NCBI GenBank assembly: GCA_965203865.1
Contig: OZ241916.1
Span: forward strand, 2,976,001 to 3,040,000
Source: G965200765 sp965203865
GTDB taxonomy: Bacteria > Pseudomonadota > Gammaproteobacteria > Arenicellales > JAJDZL01
DNA length: 64,000 bases
Direction of reading: 5' to 3'
Position 1 is the first letter of the stretch. Each line of letters begins with the position of its first letter. Both the position numbers and the translations under genes were made by a program. The notes under the pieces were generated by a model. The model was not told the DNA's origin and did not search any database. It worked only from the letters and a program-made list of their open reading frames with translations. This document shows, piece after piece, positions 53,428 to 62,300 of this stretch.

Positions 53428-54189
53428 CTAGATCAATATTCGGGCAAATATAAGCACACCGCAACATATCAAGATTACAGCAACTGCCTGTCGCATTGAA
53501 TTTGCTGAAATTCTGTGTGCGATAGCCGCTCCGACCAACATTCCTGCCGATGTACCAATCGCAATCGGAATGGACAGGAACCAGTCAATGGTGCCATGAA
53601 TGAAATGTCCCAAGGTTGCAAAAGGCGATATCGGCAACTGGATTGCCATGCTTAGGCCAACTGTATTCAGTACCGGAAAGTTCAGAAAGAGCAATGATGG
53701 AACCAGAAGCAATGGACCGCCCGTTCCGGTCAATGAAGAACCATATCCAACAAAAAAGCCGAGCAGAATCAGAATGTATTTGGAAATACTCTCCATCCCC
53801 TGATTGCTAAACTTTGCAGGTGCTTCGCGAAGAGCCTGCAGACCTGAAAACAGTACAAATACCGCAATAATGGCTTCAAGCAGGCTGGAAGGAAGCGCCA
53901 ATACAGTGATTGACCCCAGGTAGGCTCCCGGTGCTGCACCGACGATGAGGTAGAGCGCCTTGTCCCAGCGTATCGACCCTTGTCTTGCATACGAATATAC
54001 CGCTACCGGCGCACACGCTGCATAGGCAAGCATGCAAGTCGGGATTATTGTGTGGATGTCAAGACCAGCAAAAAATATCAGAAAAGGGATAATTGCAACG
54101 CCGCCGACACCGCCAACCCCGATTACTATTCCCAGCAACAAGGAAACAATTCCAACAATGCTGAAAAGCAGCATTGAAGATTCAATCAT
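53428..54189 (-). CDS. TSUP-family (TauE/SafE) membrane transporter
   Basis: A 253-residue membrane protein with about eight helices in two related halves. The characteristic glycine-rich loops are GIVIGVGGVGGVAIIPFL near the start and GYGSSLTGTGGPLLLVPSL after the midpoint. Members export or import sulfite, sulfoacetate or other organosulfonates; the substrate cannot be assigned. Monocistronic, lying between amtB and erpA with clear intergenic gaps on both sides. Confidence 0.92.
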   Translation of the reverse strand: MIESSMLLFSIVGIVSLLLGIVIGVGGVGGVAIIPFLIFFAGLDIHTIIPTCMLAYAACAPVAVYSYARQGSIRWDKALYLIVGAAPGAYLGSITVLALPSSLLEAIIAVFVLFSGLQALREAPAKFSNQGMESISKYILILLGFFVGYGSSLTGTGGPLLLVPSLLFLNFPVLNTVGLSMAIQLPISPFATLGHFIHGTIDWFLSIPIAIGTSAGMLVGAAIAHRISANSMRQAVAVILICCGVLIFARILI

Positions 54190-54251
54190 TCAGGTCGTAA
54201 ATTTGAAGAGTTAAGCAGGTTCGTTAACTCCAACGGCTTTCCGGGCCGCAG

Positions 54252-54575
54252 TTAGACGGAAAATGAAGAACCGCAACCACAAGTGGTTGTTGCATTTGGA
54301 TTCTTGACAAGAAAACGGGCGCCCATCAAATCATCCAGATAATCCACTTCCGCTCCCATCAGATACTGAATGCTAAGCGAATCCACCAATAATTTAATAC
54401 CGTTGCTCTCAATGATGACATCGTCGTCCAACTCCTCGGACTCAAGTTGAAATCCGTACTGAAATCCCGAGCAACCGCCGCCTTCGACATAAACCCGAAG
54501 GCCGACCATGGATTCGTCCATCAATTGGCCGACTCGTTTGGCAGCATTGTGAGAAATCGCAATCGTTGAGTTCAT
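54252..54575 (-). CDS. erpA: Iron-sulfur cluster insertion protein ErpA
   Basis: A 107-residue A-type carrier that delivers [4Fe-4S] clusters to target enzymes. The three conserved cysteines occur in GGGCSGFQYGF and the C-terminal TTCGCGSSFSV. Length and the DDLMGARFLVKNPN segment are standard for ErpA rather than IscA. Divergent from the ABC exporter operon at 54720. Confidence 0.95.
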   Translation of the reverse strand: MNSTIAISHNAAKRVGQLMDESMVGLRVYVEGGGCSGFQYGFQLESEELDDDVIIESNGIKLLVDSLSIQYLMGAEVDYLDDLMGARFLVKNPNATTTCGCGSSFSV

Positions 54576-54719
54576 ATCTGGGAATATCCTACTAAGTTTG
54601 TATCATCAAGAACTTTGTTCATTATAATTTTAATAGTGAAGTTGTATTTGAAATTTTCAAGACGTTTGTCAACAAGTACTTTTGATAATCTGTAAAACAG
54701 CCCTGTTGCTATTGCATTA

Positions 54720-55667
54720 GTGAATAAAAAAACAACGAATTGTGCAGAAGGCATTGCTCTGTCCATTCAAAATCTGTCCAAAGTCTATGACAACGGAATC
54801 ACTGCTCTACACGGTATATCCTTTGAGGTGCCAAAAGGACAGTTCTTTGCCCTGCTAGGCAGAAACGGTGCCGGCAAGTCCACAACAATCGGAATTGTCT
54901 GTTCTCTGGTAAGCAAAACATCGGGAAGCGTAAAAGTGTTCGGGGTAGATATCGACCAAGACTTCAGTATTGCCAAATCGTACCTTGGCGTTGTACCGCA
55001 GGAACTCAATTTCAACCACTTCAACACCCCACTGCAAATTGTATCCAGCCAGGCCGGTTTTTACGGTATACCGCGCAAACTTGCATTAGAGCGCGCTGCG
55101 ACATATCTTGATAATCTGGGATTGTGGGAAATGAGGAACAAACTGTCGCGCGACCTGTCAGGGGGAATGAAAAGAAGACTAATGGTCGCACGGGCACTTG
55201 CTCACGAGCCCAAACTTCTTATTCTGGACGAACCGACTGCCGGGGTTGATATTGAAACTCGCTACAGCATGTGGAACTATTTCAAGGAACTGAACGACAA
55301 CGGCGTAACCATAATATTGACCACGCACTATCTGGAAGATGCAGAGCGGCTTTGCCGGCAAGTCGGCATCATTGAACAAGGAGAACTGGTTTGGAATTCG
55401 GATATGAATTCGTTGGCCGGAAGGCTGCAGCAGGAAACCTATTATCTGGATCTGGCCAGCGAAATCAATTCTGTTCCAGAGCAATTCAAGGATGTCATGC
55501 GCCTGACCGACAACCGCACGGCTGAAATCGATGTCCACAGAGATGAATCCATAGAGTTCGTATTGTCAAACTTGGCAAATTCAGGAGTACGGGCAGTCAG
55601 TATGAGAAACAAGTCGAATCGTCTGGAAAATTTGTTTCTGGAGCTCATACGAAGCAAACGTGACTGA
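54720..55667 (+). CDS. ABC-2 exporter ATP-binding protein (YadG-like)
   Basis: A 315-residue ATPase. Walker A LGRNGAGKSTTIG, Q-loop GVVPQELNFNHFNTP, signature DLSGGMKRRLMVARAL, Walker B LLILDEPTAGVD and switch LTTHYLEDAERL are all intact. The GMKRR signature and the C-terminal extension are typical of YadG/NodI exporters with an ABC-2 permease. GTG start. It heads an operon (16, 12 and 26 bases between successive genes) that runs into a cyanophycinase-like gene and a nitrile hydratase. Confidence 0.94.
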   Translation: MNKKTTNCAEGIALSIQNLSKVYDNGITALHGISFEVPKGQFFALLGRNGAGKSTTIGIVCSLVSKTSGSVKVFGVDIDQDFSIAKSYLGVVPQELNFNHFNTPLQIVSSQAGFYGIPRKLALERAATYLDNLGLWEMRNKLSRDLSGGMKRRLMVARALAHEPKLLILDEPTAGVDIETRYSMWNYFKELNDNGVTIILTTHYLEDAERLCRQVGIIEQGELVWNSDMNSLAGRLQQETYYLDLASEINSVPEQFKDVMRLTDNRTAEIDVHRDESIEFVLSNLANSGVRAVSMRNKSNRLENLFLELIRSKRD

Positions 55668-55683
55668 AAGGACCCGTTGACCC

Positions 55684-56463
55684 ATGACTGCTATAACTCA
55701 GCACAATCTCATTGCACTTGAAACTCTCATTCGGCGAGAGATTGTAAGAATTGCAAAACTTTGGAAGCAGTCCATTGTTCCGCCAATTATTACAACATGC
55801 CTTTACTTCCTTATTTTCGGCAACCTGATTGGACCAAGAATCGGTTCCATGCAAGGTCATGTGTACATTGACTTCATTGTTCCGGGCCTTGTGCTAATGG
55901 CAGTTATCAATGGCTCGTTCATGAATGTCTCGTCTTCGTTTTTTCATGCAAAGTTTCAGCGATTCATTGAAGAACTCATGGTATCGCCTACACCTTCTTT
56001 TGTAATACTCCTGGGATATGTTGTCGGAGGGATTGTGAGAGGAACAGCTACCGGAGTGCTCGTTATCCTTGTTTCCTTGCTGTTTACAGAATTTACAATT
56101 CACAATCCTGCATTGGTAATTCTGGTTATATTTACCGCATCGGTCATGTTTTCTTTAGCCGGCATGATAATCGCAATATTTTCAAGATCGTTCGACGACC
56201 TGTCGATTTTCCCCAATTTTGTACTGACTCCGATGATCTACTTGGGCGGAGTCTTCTACTCGATTCAACTGCTGCCGGAATTGTGGCGCATCCTTTCCCT
56301 GGCAAATCCAATTCTCTATATTATCAATGTCGGGCGATATGGAATTATTGGCACCACCGATGTAGACGTAACGATATCGCTACTGGTGATTGGCGCATTT
56401 ATTGCAATTCTCTTCGTCGCCTGTGTTTTTCTTTTGGAACGAGGATACCGAATTCGGTTCTGA
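55684..56463 (+). CDS. ABC-2 exporter permease (YadH-like)
   Basis: A 259-residue permease with about six helices. Family segments include REIVRIAKLWKQSIVPPIITT, FNLIG-like FGNLIGPRIGSMQG, YIDFIVPGLVLMAVINGSF and FVLTPMIYLGGVFYSIQLLP. It pairs with the ATPase encoded 16 bases before. YadGH exporters are of unknown substrate; the operon context suggests export of a small compound connected to the downstream enzymes, which is inference. Confidence 0.93.
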   Translation: MTAITQHNLIALETLIRREIVRIAKLWKQSIVPPIITTCLYFLIFGNLIGPRIGSMQGHVYIDFIVPGLVLMAVINGSFMNVSSSFFHAKFQRFIEELMVSPTPSFVILLGYVVGGIVRGTATGVLVILVSLLFTEFTIHNPALVILVIFTASVMFSLAGMIIAIFSRSFDDLSIFPNFVLTPMIYLGGVFYSIQLLPELWRILSLANPILYIINVGRYGIIGTTDVDVTISLLVIGAFIAILFVACVFLLERGYRIRF

Positions 56464-56475
56464 TGAAACAGGCAT

Positions 56476-57678
56476 ATGAATTGCAAAAGCAAATTTGCGA
56501 AATCTGCCAGAATTTGTTTTTTGACCGGCATCATCGCCGCGATTTTATCAGCATATCCGGTTGCTGTGTTTTCTACCGGTACGTTAATGCTTGTAGGTGA
56601 TGTTCTGCCCTTGAATAGCAAACTTGTCTGGCGAAACCTGGTAAAACTGGCGAACAGAAAAAACGGGGGGAATCTTGTCGTTCCGGCCGCCAGTTCCAGA
56701 CCAAAACTATACGGACAATTTGCCACTCGAGCCTACGACAGGTACGGTGAATCTGCTACATTGCTGCCATTCGCTGAAAAGTTTCAGGAATTCAGCACGG
56801 ATTACAGAGTCATCTCAATGGACCCGGAAATTGCGGAATCGATTGCAATCGCCAAATCGATATTCTTTGTTGGGGGAGCACCCCATCGTTTATCGGATGT
56901 TTTATTCTGGAACGACAACAAGCCGTCGAATCTCGTCAAGGCAATTCGCACTGCACACAGTTCCGGAACTTTGATCGTGGGTGGAATTCCCGCAATCAAA
57001 GTTGTAGCCACAACTACGAAAGCCATTGAAGCATTGCGTTCGGGAAGCATCGAAGAGCCGGAAATTCACAAAGGTCTTGGAATCATGAAAGAAGGCTGGT
57101 ATGTTGACCAGCACTTCTTCTCGGACGGACGATTTGCGACTGCTCTTGTAGCCATGCATCAGCTGGGTATGCAATATGGCGTTGGAATTGCTGCAGAAAC
57201 CGCTGCGGTGGTTTACGGAAGCCGCATGGAAGTTGTGGGAAACAGAGGAATTGTAGTTGTTGACCTGTCTGACGCAATTGTGGACTCGAACCGCCAAGGG
57301 TTCAGGTTGACCGGTGCCCGACTCAGTTATCTTGAAAATGGAGATATAGTCAATCTGGACACACTGAAAATGACACCCTACTCGCCAAAGACAGAGGGTT
57401 TTGAGCTGATTCCTGATTCAGTAGCAATTGAAAAAAAAGATCCATTGAGAGTTACTGAAAACATATTTGGTCCTGGAAATCTGGTAAGGTTGATGATTGG
57501 GTCACTAGAGCAAAATACGCGAGAAACAGTTGGCACAGCTTTTGACAAAGACAGAATCTCAGGATTCAAGTTCAGGTTCTATACCGATGAAAGCAGTCGC
57601 GGATGGCTGACTGCACAAACAGGAGAAGAGAGATACAGCATACTCGGAATTTTGCTTGATGTTGAACCGGTAGAATAG
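56476..57678 (+). CDS. Cyanophycinase-like (peptidase S51) protein without the catalytic serine
   Basis: A 400-residue protein with an N-terminal signal-like helix (FLTGIIAAILSAYPVAVFS). Cyanophycinase landmarks are FFVGGAPHRLSDVL (near 130-143), GTLIVGGIPA (164-173), WYVDQHFFSDGRFATALVAM and GVGIAAETAAVVYG. In active enzymes the nucleophile elbow reads GG-T-S-A-G; here the serine position is proline (P172) and the following glycine is also gone. It is therefore probably a noncatalytic binding protein, or uses another residue. No cyanophycin synthetase is present. It sits between the exporter and nitrile hydratase, 26 bases before the latter. Confidence 0.82.
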   Translation: MNCKSKFAKSARICFLTGIIAAILSAYPVAVFSTGTLMLVGDVLPLNSKLVWRNLVKLANRKNGGNLVVPAASSRPKLYGQFATRAYDRYGESATLLPFAEKFQEFSTDYRVISMDPEIAESIAIAKSIFFVGGAPHRLSDVLFWNDNKPSNLVKAIRTAHSSGTLIVGGIPAIKVVATTTKAIEALRSGSIEEPEIHKGLGIMKEGWYVDQHFFSDGRFATALVAMHQLGMQYGVGIAAETAAVVYGSRMEVVGNRGIVVVDLSDAIVDSNRQGFRLTGARLSYLENGDIVNLDTLKMTPYSPKTEGFELIPDSVAIEKKDPLRVTENIFGPGNLVRLMIGSLEQNTRETVGTAFDKDRISGFKFRFYTDESSRGWLTAQTGEERYSILGILLDVEPVE

Positions 57679-57704
57679 AAGACGTACTCAATGAGACTGT
57701 TGCT

Positions 57705-58316
57705 ATGGCGAAAAAGCACAAACATGAACACCCTGCTTCCGAAACGGAATTGAAGGTCAAGGCGCTTGAATCTCTTCTGGTTGAAAAAGGGCTTGTTGAC
57801 CCTGCTGCACTTGACGAATTGATTGACATCTACGAACATCGCGTAGGGCCGCAAAACGGCGCGAAAGTCATCGCCAAGGCATGGGTTGATCCCGAGTACA
57901 AAAAGCGTTTGCTTGACAACGCCAGCGAGGCGATACGGGAATTTGGATTCGAAGGCCGGCAAGGCGAAGATATGGTTGCACTTGAAAACACGGAAAAAGT
58001 GCACAACATGGTTGTATGCACTTTGTGCTCCTGCTACCCATGGCCGGTATTGGGATTGCCGCCCGTTTGGTACAAATCTTCGCCTTATCGTTCCAGAGCG
58101 GTATCAGAGCCTCGCAGCGTGCTTGAAGAATTTGGGGTTTCTCTTAACGAAGATGTTGAAATCAGAGTTTGGGACAGCACTGCGGAAGTGCGGTATCTCG
58201 TTGTCCCGCAGCGACCCGAAAACACTGATGCACTCACCGAGGAACAGCTTGCCTTACTGGTGACTCGCGATTCGATGATCGGGACAGGGCTTCCAAAGAT
58301 GCCTGGAGACGGGTAG
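57705..58316 (+). CDS. nthA: Nitrile hydratase alpha subunit, cobalt type
   Basis: A 203-residue subunit carrying the metal site. VCTLCSC (C105, C108, S109, C110) is the metal-binding claw, whose second and third cysteines are oxidised in active enzymes; threonine after the first cysteine indicates the cobalt rather than iron type. It is followed by YPWPVLGLPPVWYKS, and RAVSEPRSVLEEFG supplies the arginine-containing helix. The enzyme converts nitriles to amides. The alpha subunits of thiocyanate hydrolase and toyocamycin nitrile hydratase are homologous, so the substrate is open. Stop overlaps the next GTG by one base. Confidence 0.93.
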   Translation: MAKKHKHEHPASETELKVKALESLLVEKGLVDPAALDELIDIYEHRVGPQNGAKVIAKAWVDPEYKKRLLDNASEAIREFGFEGRQGEDMVALENTEKVHNMVVCTLCSCYPWPVLGLPPVWYKSSPYRSRAVSEPRSVLEEFGVSLNEDVEIRVWDSTAEVRYLVVPQRPENTDALTEEQLALLVTRDSMIGTGLPKMPGDG

Positions 58317-58624
58317 TGAATGGTGCGCATGACATGGGCGGAATGCACGGGTTCGGGCCGATTAACCCGGAGCCTGACGAGCCAGTCTTTCATCATGAGT
58401 GGGAACGCAGAGCATTTGCGATTACAGTGGCCGCAGGCTTTCTGGGAAAGTGGAATCTGGACATGTCAAGATATGCACGCGAACGAATGGAGCCGTCGGA
58501 ATATCTTTCAACCAGCTACTACGAACACTGGATTCATGGGCTTGAGTTGCTACTGGTGGAAAAGGGCCTTTTGACCCAGGAAGAAATCAAGCAGCGCATG
58601 CTGGAGCTGGGCGAAGAAAAGTAG
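58316..58624 (+). CDS. Nitrile hydratase beta subunit, N-terminal half as a separate protein
   Basis: A 102-residue product starting MNGAHDMGGMHGFGPI, the canonical nitrile hydratase beta start, then PVFHHEWERRAFAITVAAG and STSYYEHWIHGLELLLVEKG. It ends with a charged helix and a clean TAG at 58622-58624. A normal beta subunit continues for another 110 or so residues; here that continuation is the next gene. No frame relation by simple indel is apparent, because the following gene has its own ATG and complete domain. GTG start overlapping nthA. Comparable to ToyK or thiocyanate hydrolase ScnB. Confidence 0.88.
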   Translation: MNGAHDMGGMHGFGPINPEPDEPVFHHEWERRAFAITVAAGFLGKWNLDMSRYARERMEPSEYLSTSYYEHWIHGLELLLVEKGLLTQEEIKQRMLELGEEK

Positions 58625-58627
58625 CAA

Positions 58628-58984
58628 ATGTCGATTTTGCTGAAAGCTGAGAATGTATGGGATGTGCTTCACCGCGGCGGTTCCGCACGAATGGAAAGCA
58701 ACATGCCTGCAAATTATTCCGTCGGAGATGAAGTTGTTGCCAAGAACCTGAACCCTTATGGTCACATTCGTTTGCCGCATTACGTGCGGGGCAGACGCGG
58801 AACAGTTGTTCGAGATCAAGGAGTGTTTATATTTCCCGACAAGCATGCACAGGGCATCAAGGAACCACAGCGATTGTACTGCGTTCGGTTTGAATGTGAA
58901 GAGCTGTGGGGAGAAGACTCTTCTCATGCTGTTTTCATTGATTTGTTTGAATCCTATCTTGAAGGCGTGCGCAGTGACGAGTGA
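58628..58984 (+). CDS. Nitrile hydratase beta subunit, C-terminal half as a separate protein
   Basis: A 118-residue product that begins three bases after the preceding stop. YSVGDEVVAKNLNPYGHIRLP, YVRGRRGTVVRDQGVFIFPD and LYCVRFECEELWG, then IDLFESYLEG, form the SH3-like C-terminal domain of nitrile hydratase beta. The first 20 residues are a short linker helix without counterpart in fused beta chains. This matches the arrangement in toyocamycin nitrile hydratase (ToyL) and thiocyanate hydrolase (ScnA). Its stop overlaps the accessory gene by 11 bases. Confidence 0.9.
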   Translation: MSILLKAENVWDVLHRGGSARMESNMPANYSVGDEVVAKNLNPYGHIRLPHYVRGRRGTVVRDQGVFIFPDKHAQGIKEPQRLYCVRFECEELWGEDSSHAVFIDLFESYLEGVRSDE

Positions 58985-59261
58985 CTCAATTCACAAATTT
59001 ACAGTAGATGGCGAGCCAGTATTTGCTGCACCTTGGGAATCAAAAGTATTTGCACTGGCGGTAATGCTGCATGAGCAAGGGTATTTTTCATGGACAGAGT
59101 GGAGCCAATGCCTGGCCCGAACAATTGCCAAGAACAATCATACTGAAAATAATCGCACAACTTACTACGAAGACTGGTTAAAAGCTCTGGAAACAATTCT
59201 GGCCGACAAACAGATTGTCGGCACCAATGAGTTAATTGAACAGTTGAAAATTCACGCGTAA
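58974..59261 (+). CDS. Nitrile hydratase accessory (cobalt-insertion/activator) protein
   Basis: A 95-residue protein. FAAPWESKVFALAVMLHEQG, FSWTEWSQCLARTI and YYEDWLKALETILADK are typical of the small nitrile hydratase accessory family (P14K-like), which resembles the beta N-terminal domain and escorts cobalt into the alpha subunit by subunit exchange. The GTG at 58974 lies inside the previous gene; the longer overlapping frame upstream is not conserved. It completes the operon; no amidase gene follows. Confidence 0.88.
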   Translation: MTSDSIHKFTVDGEPVFAAPWESKVFALAVMLHEQGYFSWTEWSQCLARTIAKNNHTENNRTTYYEDWLKALETILADKQIVGTNELIEQLKIHA

Positions 59262-59319
59262 AAATCGTTGAGAACTCTGAAGACGGTTCAAACCTGCAAT
59301 TTTTAGCACACTAGGCTAA

Positions 59320-59346
59320 CCCGCCCCGCTTAAAAAACGAGGCGGG
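59320..59346. terminator. GC-rich hairpin between convergent operon and autotransporter
   Basis: CCCGCC (59320-59325) and GGCGGG (59341-59346) pair, with two more G-C pairs after a one-base mismatch, around an A-rich loop. It lies between two convergent transcripts (stops at 59261 and 59399). No T-run follows on either strand, so its terminator activity is uncertain. Confidence 0.45.
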
Positions 59347-59398
59347 CAGAGGTGAGGAATCAAGCTATGGAAAAACCCGATAACCAATAAGAAAATCA

Positions 59399-62300
59399 TT
59401 AAAACCTGAGCTGTACGCGAGCCGCCGCACCGTGCTGAACATTTCCGTCAATCTCCATGCCGACATAGTCCACCCTGAACTGCAGGTTGCTTGACTTCTC
59501 GGCCGCCACTCCAGCCCTGAATGCATGGATCGTCTTTGGCAAGCCTCTCACTGCCATTTTACCGACGAAACTCAACTCCCCGTTCCGGTTCCTTTGCCGT
59601 AGCATCATAGACGACGGGCCGCTTGTACTCGTCCGATAGGCGGAAATTCCCATCTGCGGAAGCCACTTCATCTCACCCAGACCTTCCAGCCACTTCTCGG
59701 ACCTCGCATGCACGCCCAGTTTCCAGCCGCGGTAAGCTTGCCTGTAACCCGGCACATTGGTCGTGACCAATGAATTGCCAGCTGTGTGTCCCGCTTGCCT
59801 TACCGTTCCGCCGTATACTGCCACAGCCGGGATTATGGACGCAACGCCCCCGGCACTCAGCCGCATACCAGAACTCAGCTCCAGATGGCTATGCGCCATG
59901 CCAAACTGACCCGCAAGCTTGCCGCCGGCCGCATACACATTATCAAACTGCGTTGATGCCTGATAGGCTCCGTACAACACCCGGGCACCAGCAAACAGAC
60001 CGTCGCGTTGCCAGCGACCCTTCACCGAATAGTGGCCGCCCTCAAAACTTGAACGGTCGTTCAACGAAAATGCACCAGTCTGCATTGCGCCCGAAGCGGA
60101 CGGCATCGCCGTAAAACTCACATGGCTGTTCTCGCCCACGCGGGCATCCATCCCAACAGCCAGCCCCTGAATCTGAGGCAGGCTACTGTCGGAATACAGT
60201 TTTGCCCAGGTCTGGACTCCGCCGCTCAAATACTGCTCAGTATCCCTGGCTCCGGCAAGCGATGACTGCGTCCCGCATGTGGAACCCGCACTAAACGCAA
60301 ACGTTGCATCTTCGCACGTCAGCAGCCACAAAATCGCCAGACCGCCTGCTGCAAGGTAGCTGCTGTCCTTGTCGTCGCCGGGCACCTCGTACACCACACT
60401 CGGCATAATCGTGTTTCCTTCGGAGTCCTGAAACATGGTACCGGCAAACAATCTTCCCGCAGCCTCAAGGTCGGCAAAACTATTGGATTCCACTATGATA
60501 CTCCTGGCACTTGGAGGGCCCTGCAAGGTAACGGTACCCCCAATCATTCGGCCAAACTTTCTGCCTTGCGCGGCACCGGAAACCACCAGCCTAAGTTCGG
60601 CATCCGCCGCCAGCGTCACCGTACCGGCCGTACCCAAGTCCAAGGCACCGTGAAGCCTAAGCACTGCACCTTCCGCCACTGTCACCGTACCGGCCGTACC
60701 CAAGTCCAAGGCACCAAAAACTACCAGCTCGCCTGCCGATACCGTCAAAGTACTGGCGGTGAACGTCACATCATCTTTCAGCTCAGCCACGCCAGTTGTA
60801 GTCTTCGTCAGCGTCTCCAGACCGGTAATCGGCCCAGTGACTGTTCCGCTGGTCAAATTCAGCGTGTCCACGCCATCGCCAAATTCTATCGCGCCAGTAA
60901 CTGTTGCACCGGAGCCAATTGAAACGGTGTTGCTTGAAGCTGAAGTCGTATCAATCTTGATTGCCTTCGACCCTTCACCGGCAACGGATATGTCCGCACG
61001 CACGTCAACAGTAATAGACCTTGCGTTACCGATACTCGCATACACTCCGTGGCTTTCTGCACCAGTTGTAGTAATAGGCTCGTCAACCACGACTCTGGTT
61101 CTGTAAATCATCACATCATCGGTGTTAGTGTCGCTGTCGTGGTCCACGCTCACACTTTTTGTGTCATCCGAAAAGTCTCCATTTGTTCCAATCCAGATTG
61201 TGCTGAGTACTCCGCTTGATTCTCCTTTTATGGCAGTCGCATAAGGACCGCTCGTGGCGATTCCAGGCTGGCCGTCGACTGTCGAATCGTCGTTTATCTC
61301 AATAATTAATCCGTCGCTGCTTTTAGAAGTAAATATTCTGCCCAGAATACCAGTGCCACCGTATAAGAATGAGTTGCCAACGGCATTCGCCTGCTTTGCT
61401 GCCGTAATTACCGCATCCGATATTACAGTGGTGTCCTTCAGCGCAGCAACTATATGCGCCAAAAACGGCCGATCGGCACTGCTCAATCTCGCCACCCTCG
61501 GCCCATCCCCGCCGCCTGGCAATTCAAATGCGCCGATCATTTGCGCCCTTGTAAGTGCATTGATAGTTGCACTGCTCGGATTCCCGCCGCCCGCTGCGTG
61601 AAAGAACAAAGTGCCGAAACTAAATCCGCCCCACGTCGCTGCACCCGTTGTGCCCGCCGTAATAGCGCGGTTTCGAGTCGCTTCCTGCAAGGCATCACCC
61701 ATACCTGCTGATTGAACCCGCACGCCATGGCTCTTCGCCCCTGTTGTTGATATCTCCAAAGGCGTATTTATTCGAATGCTACCCAAAGAAGTAGCTCTTG
61801 TCGCTGCCGCCCATATAGCTGGGCTATTGTCGCCCGAAGTGGTGATCTTCCCGGGCGAGACAGTAGCGTCTCGAACTGCAACTCTTGCCTTGTCCTGAAG
61901 CTTGACAATAACCTGGTTCGGATTCTGAGCAGTGCCGGCGGTGCGGCCGGAACCAACGTATATGCCTACGGCCGGGGTTGCCGCCGTAGTATCAAGCGAC
62001 CTGTGCGAACGAACAGTTCCGTCAATCACATTGACTGTAAGCTTGCCAGAGTAGCTCGCTACAGTAGATTTTAACGATATTGCATTCAGTCTGTCGGAGG
62101 ACCGGGGCTTTCCGCTACCGTCTCTGAAGATTTGCCCGTCGGAAACCCTGTCGAAGTACAAAGCACCCCCGGTAATAGTTGCTCCCCCTTGGACCGTAAT
62201 CGTGTGGTCCAGGTTTTCACTAGATGGCGAAACAGCACTTCCGGCCAAAATATCCACAGCCGCTACCGCCGAATCATCTGAAGCACTGTAGGACTCGGGC

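Noticed and set aside
58316..58984. Split nitrile hydratase beta as a sequencing frameshift
   Set aside because: Each half has a proper start, stop and complete domain, and the same three-gene arrangement is known in characterised enzymes.
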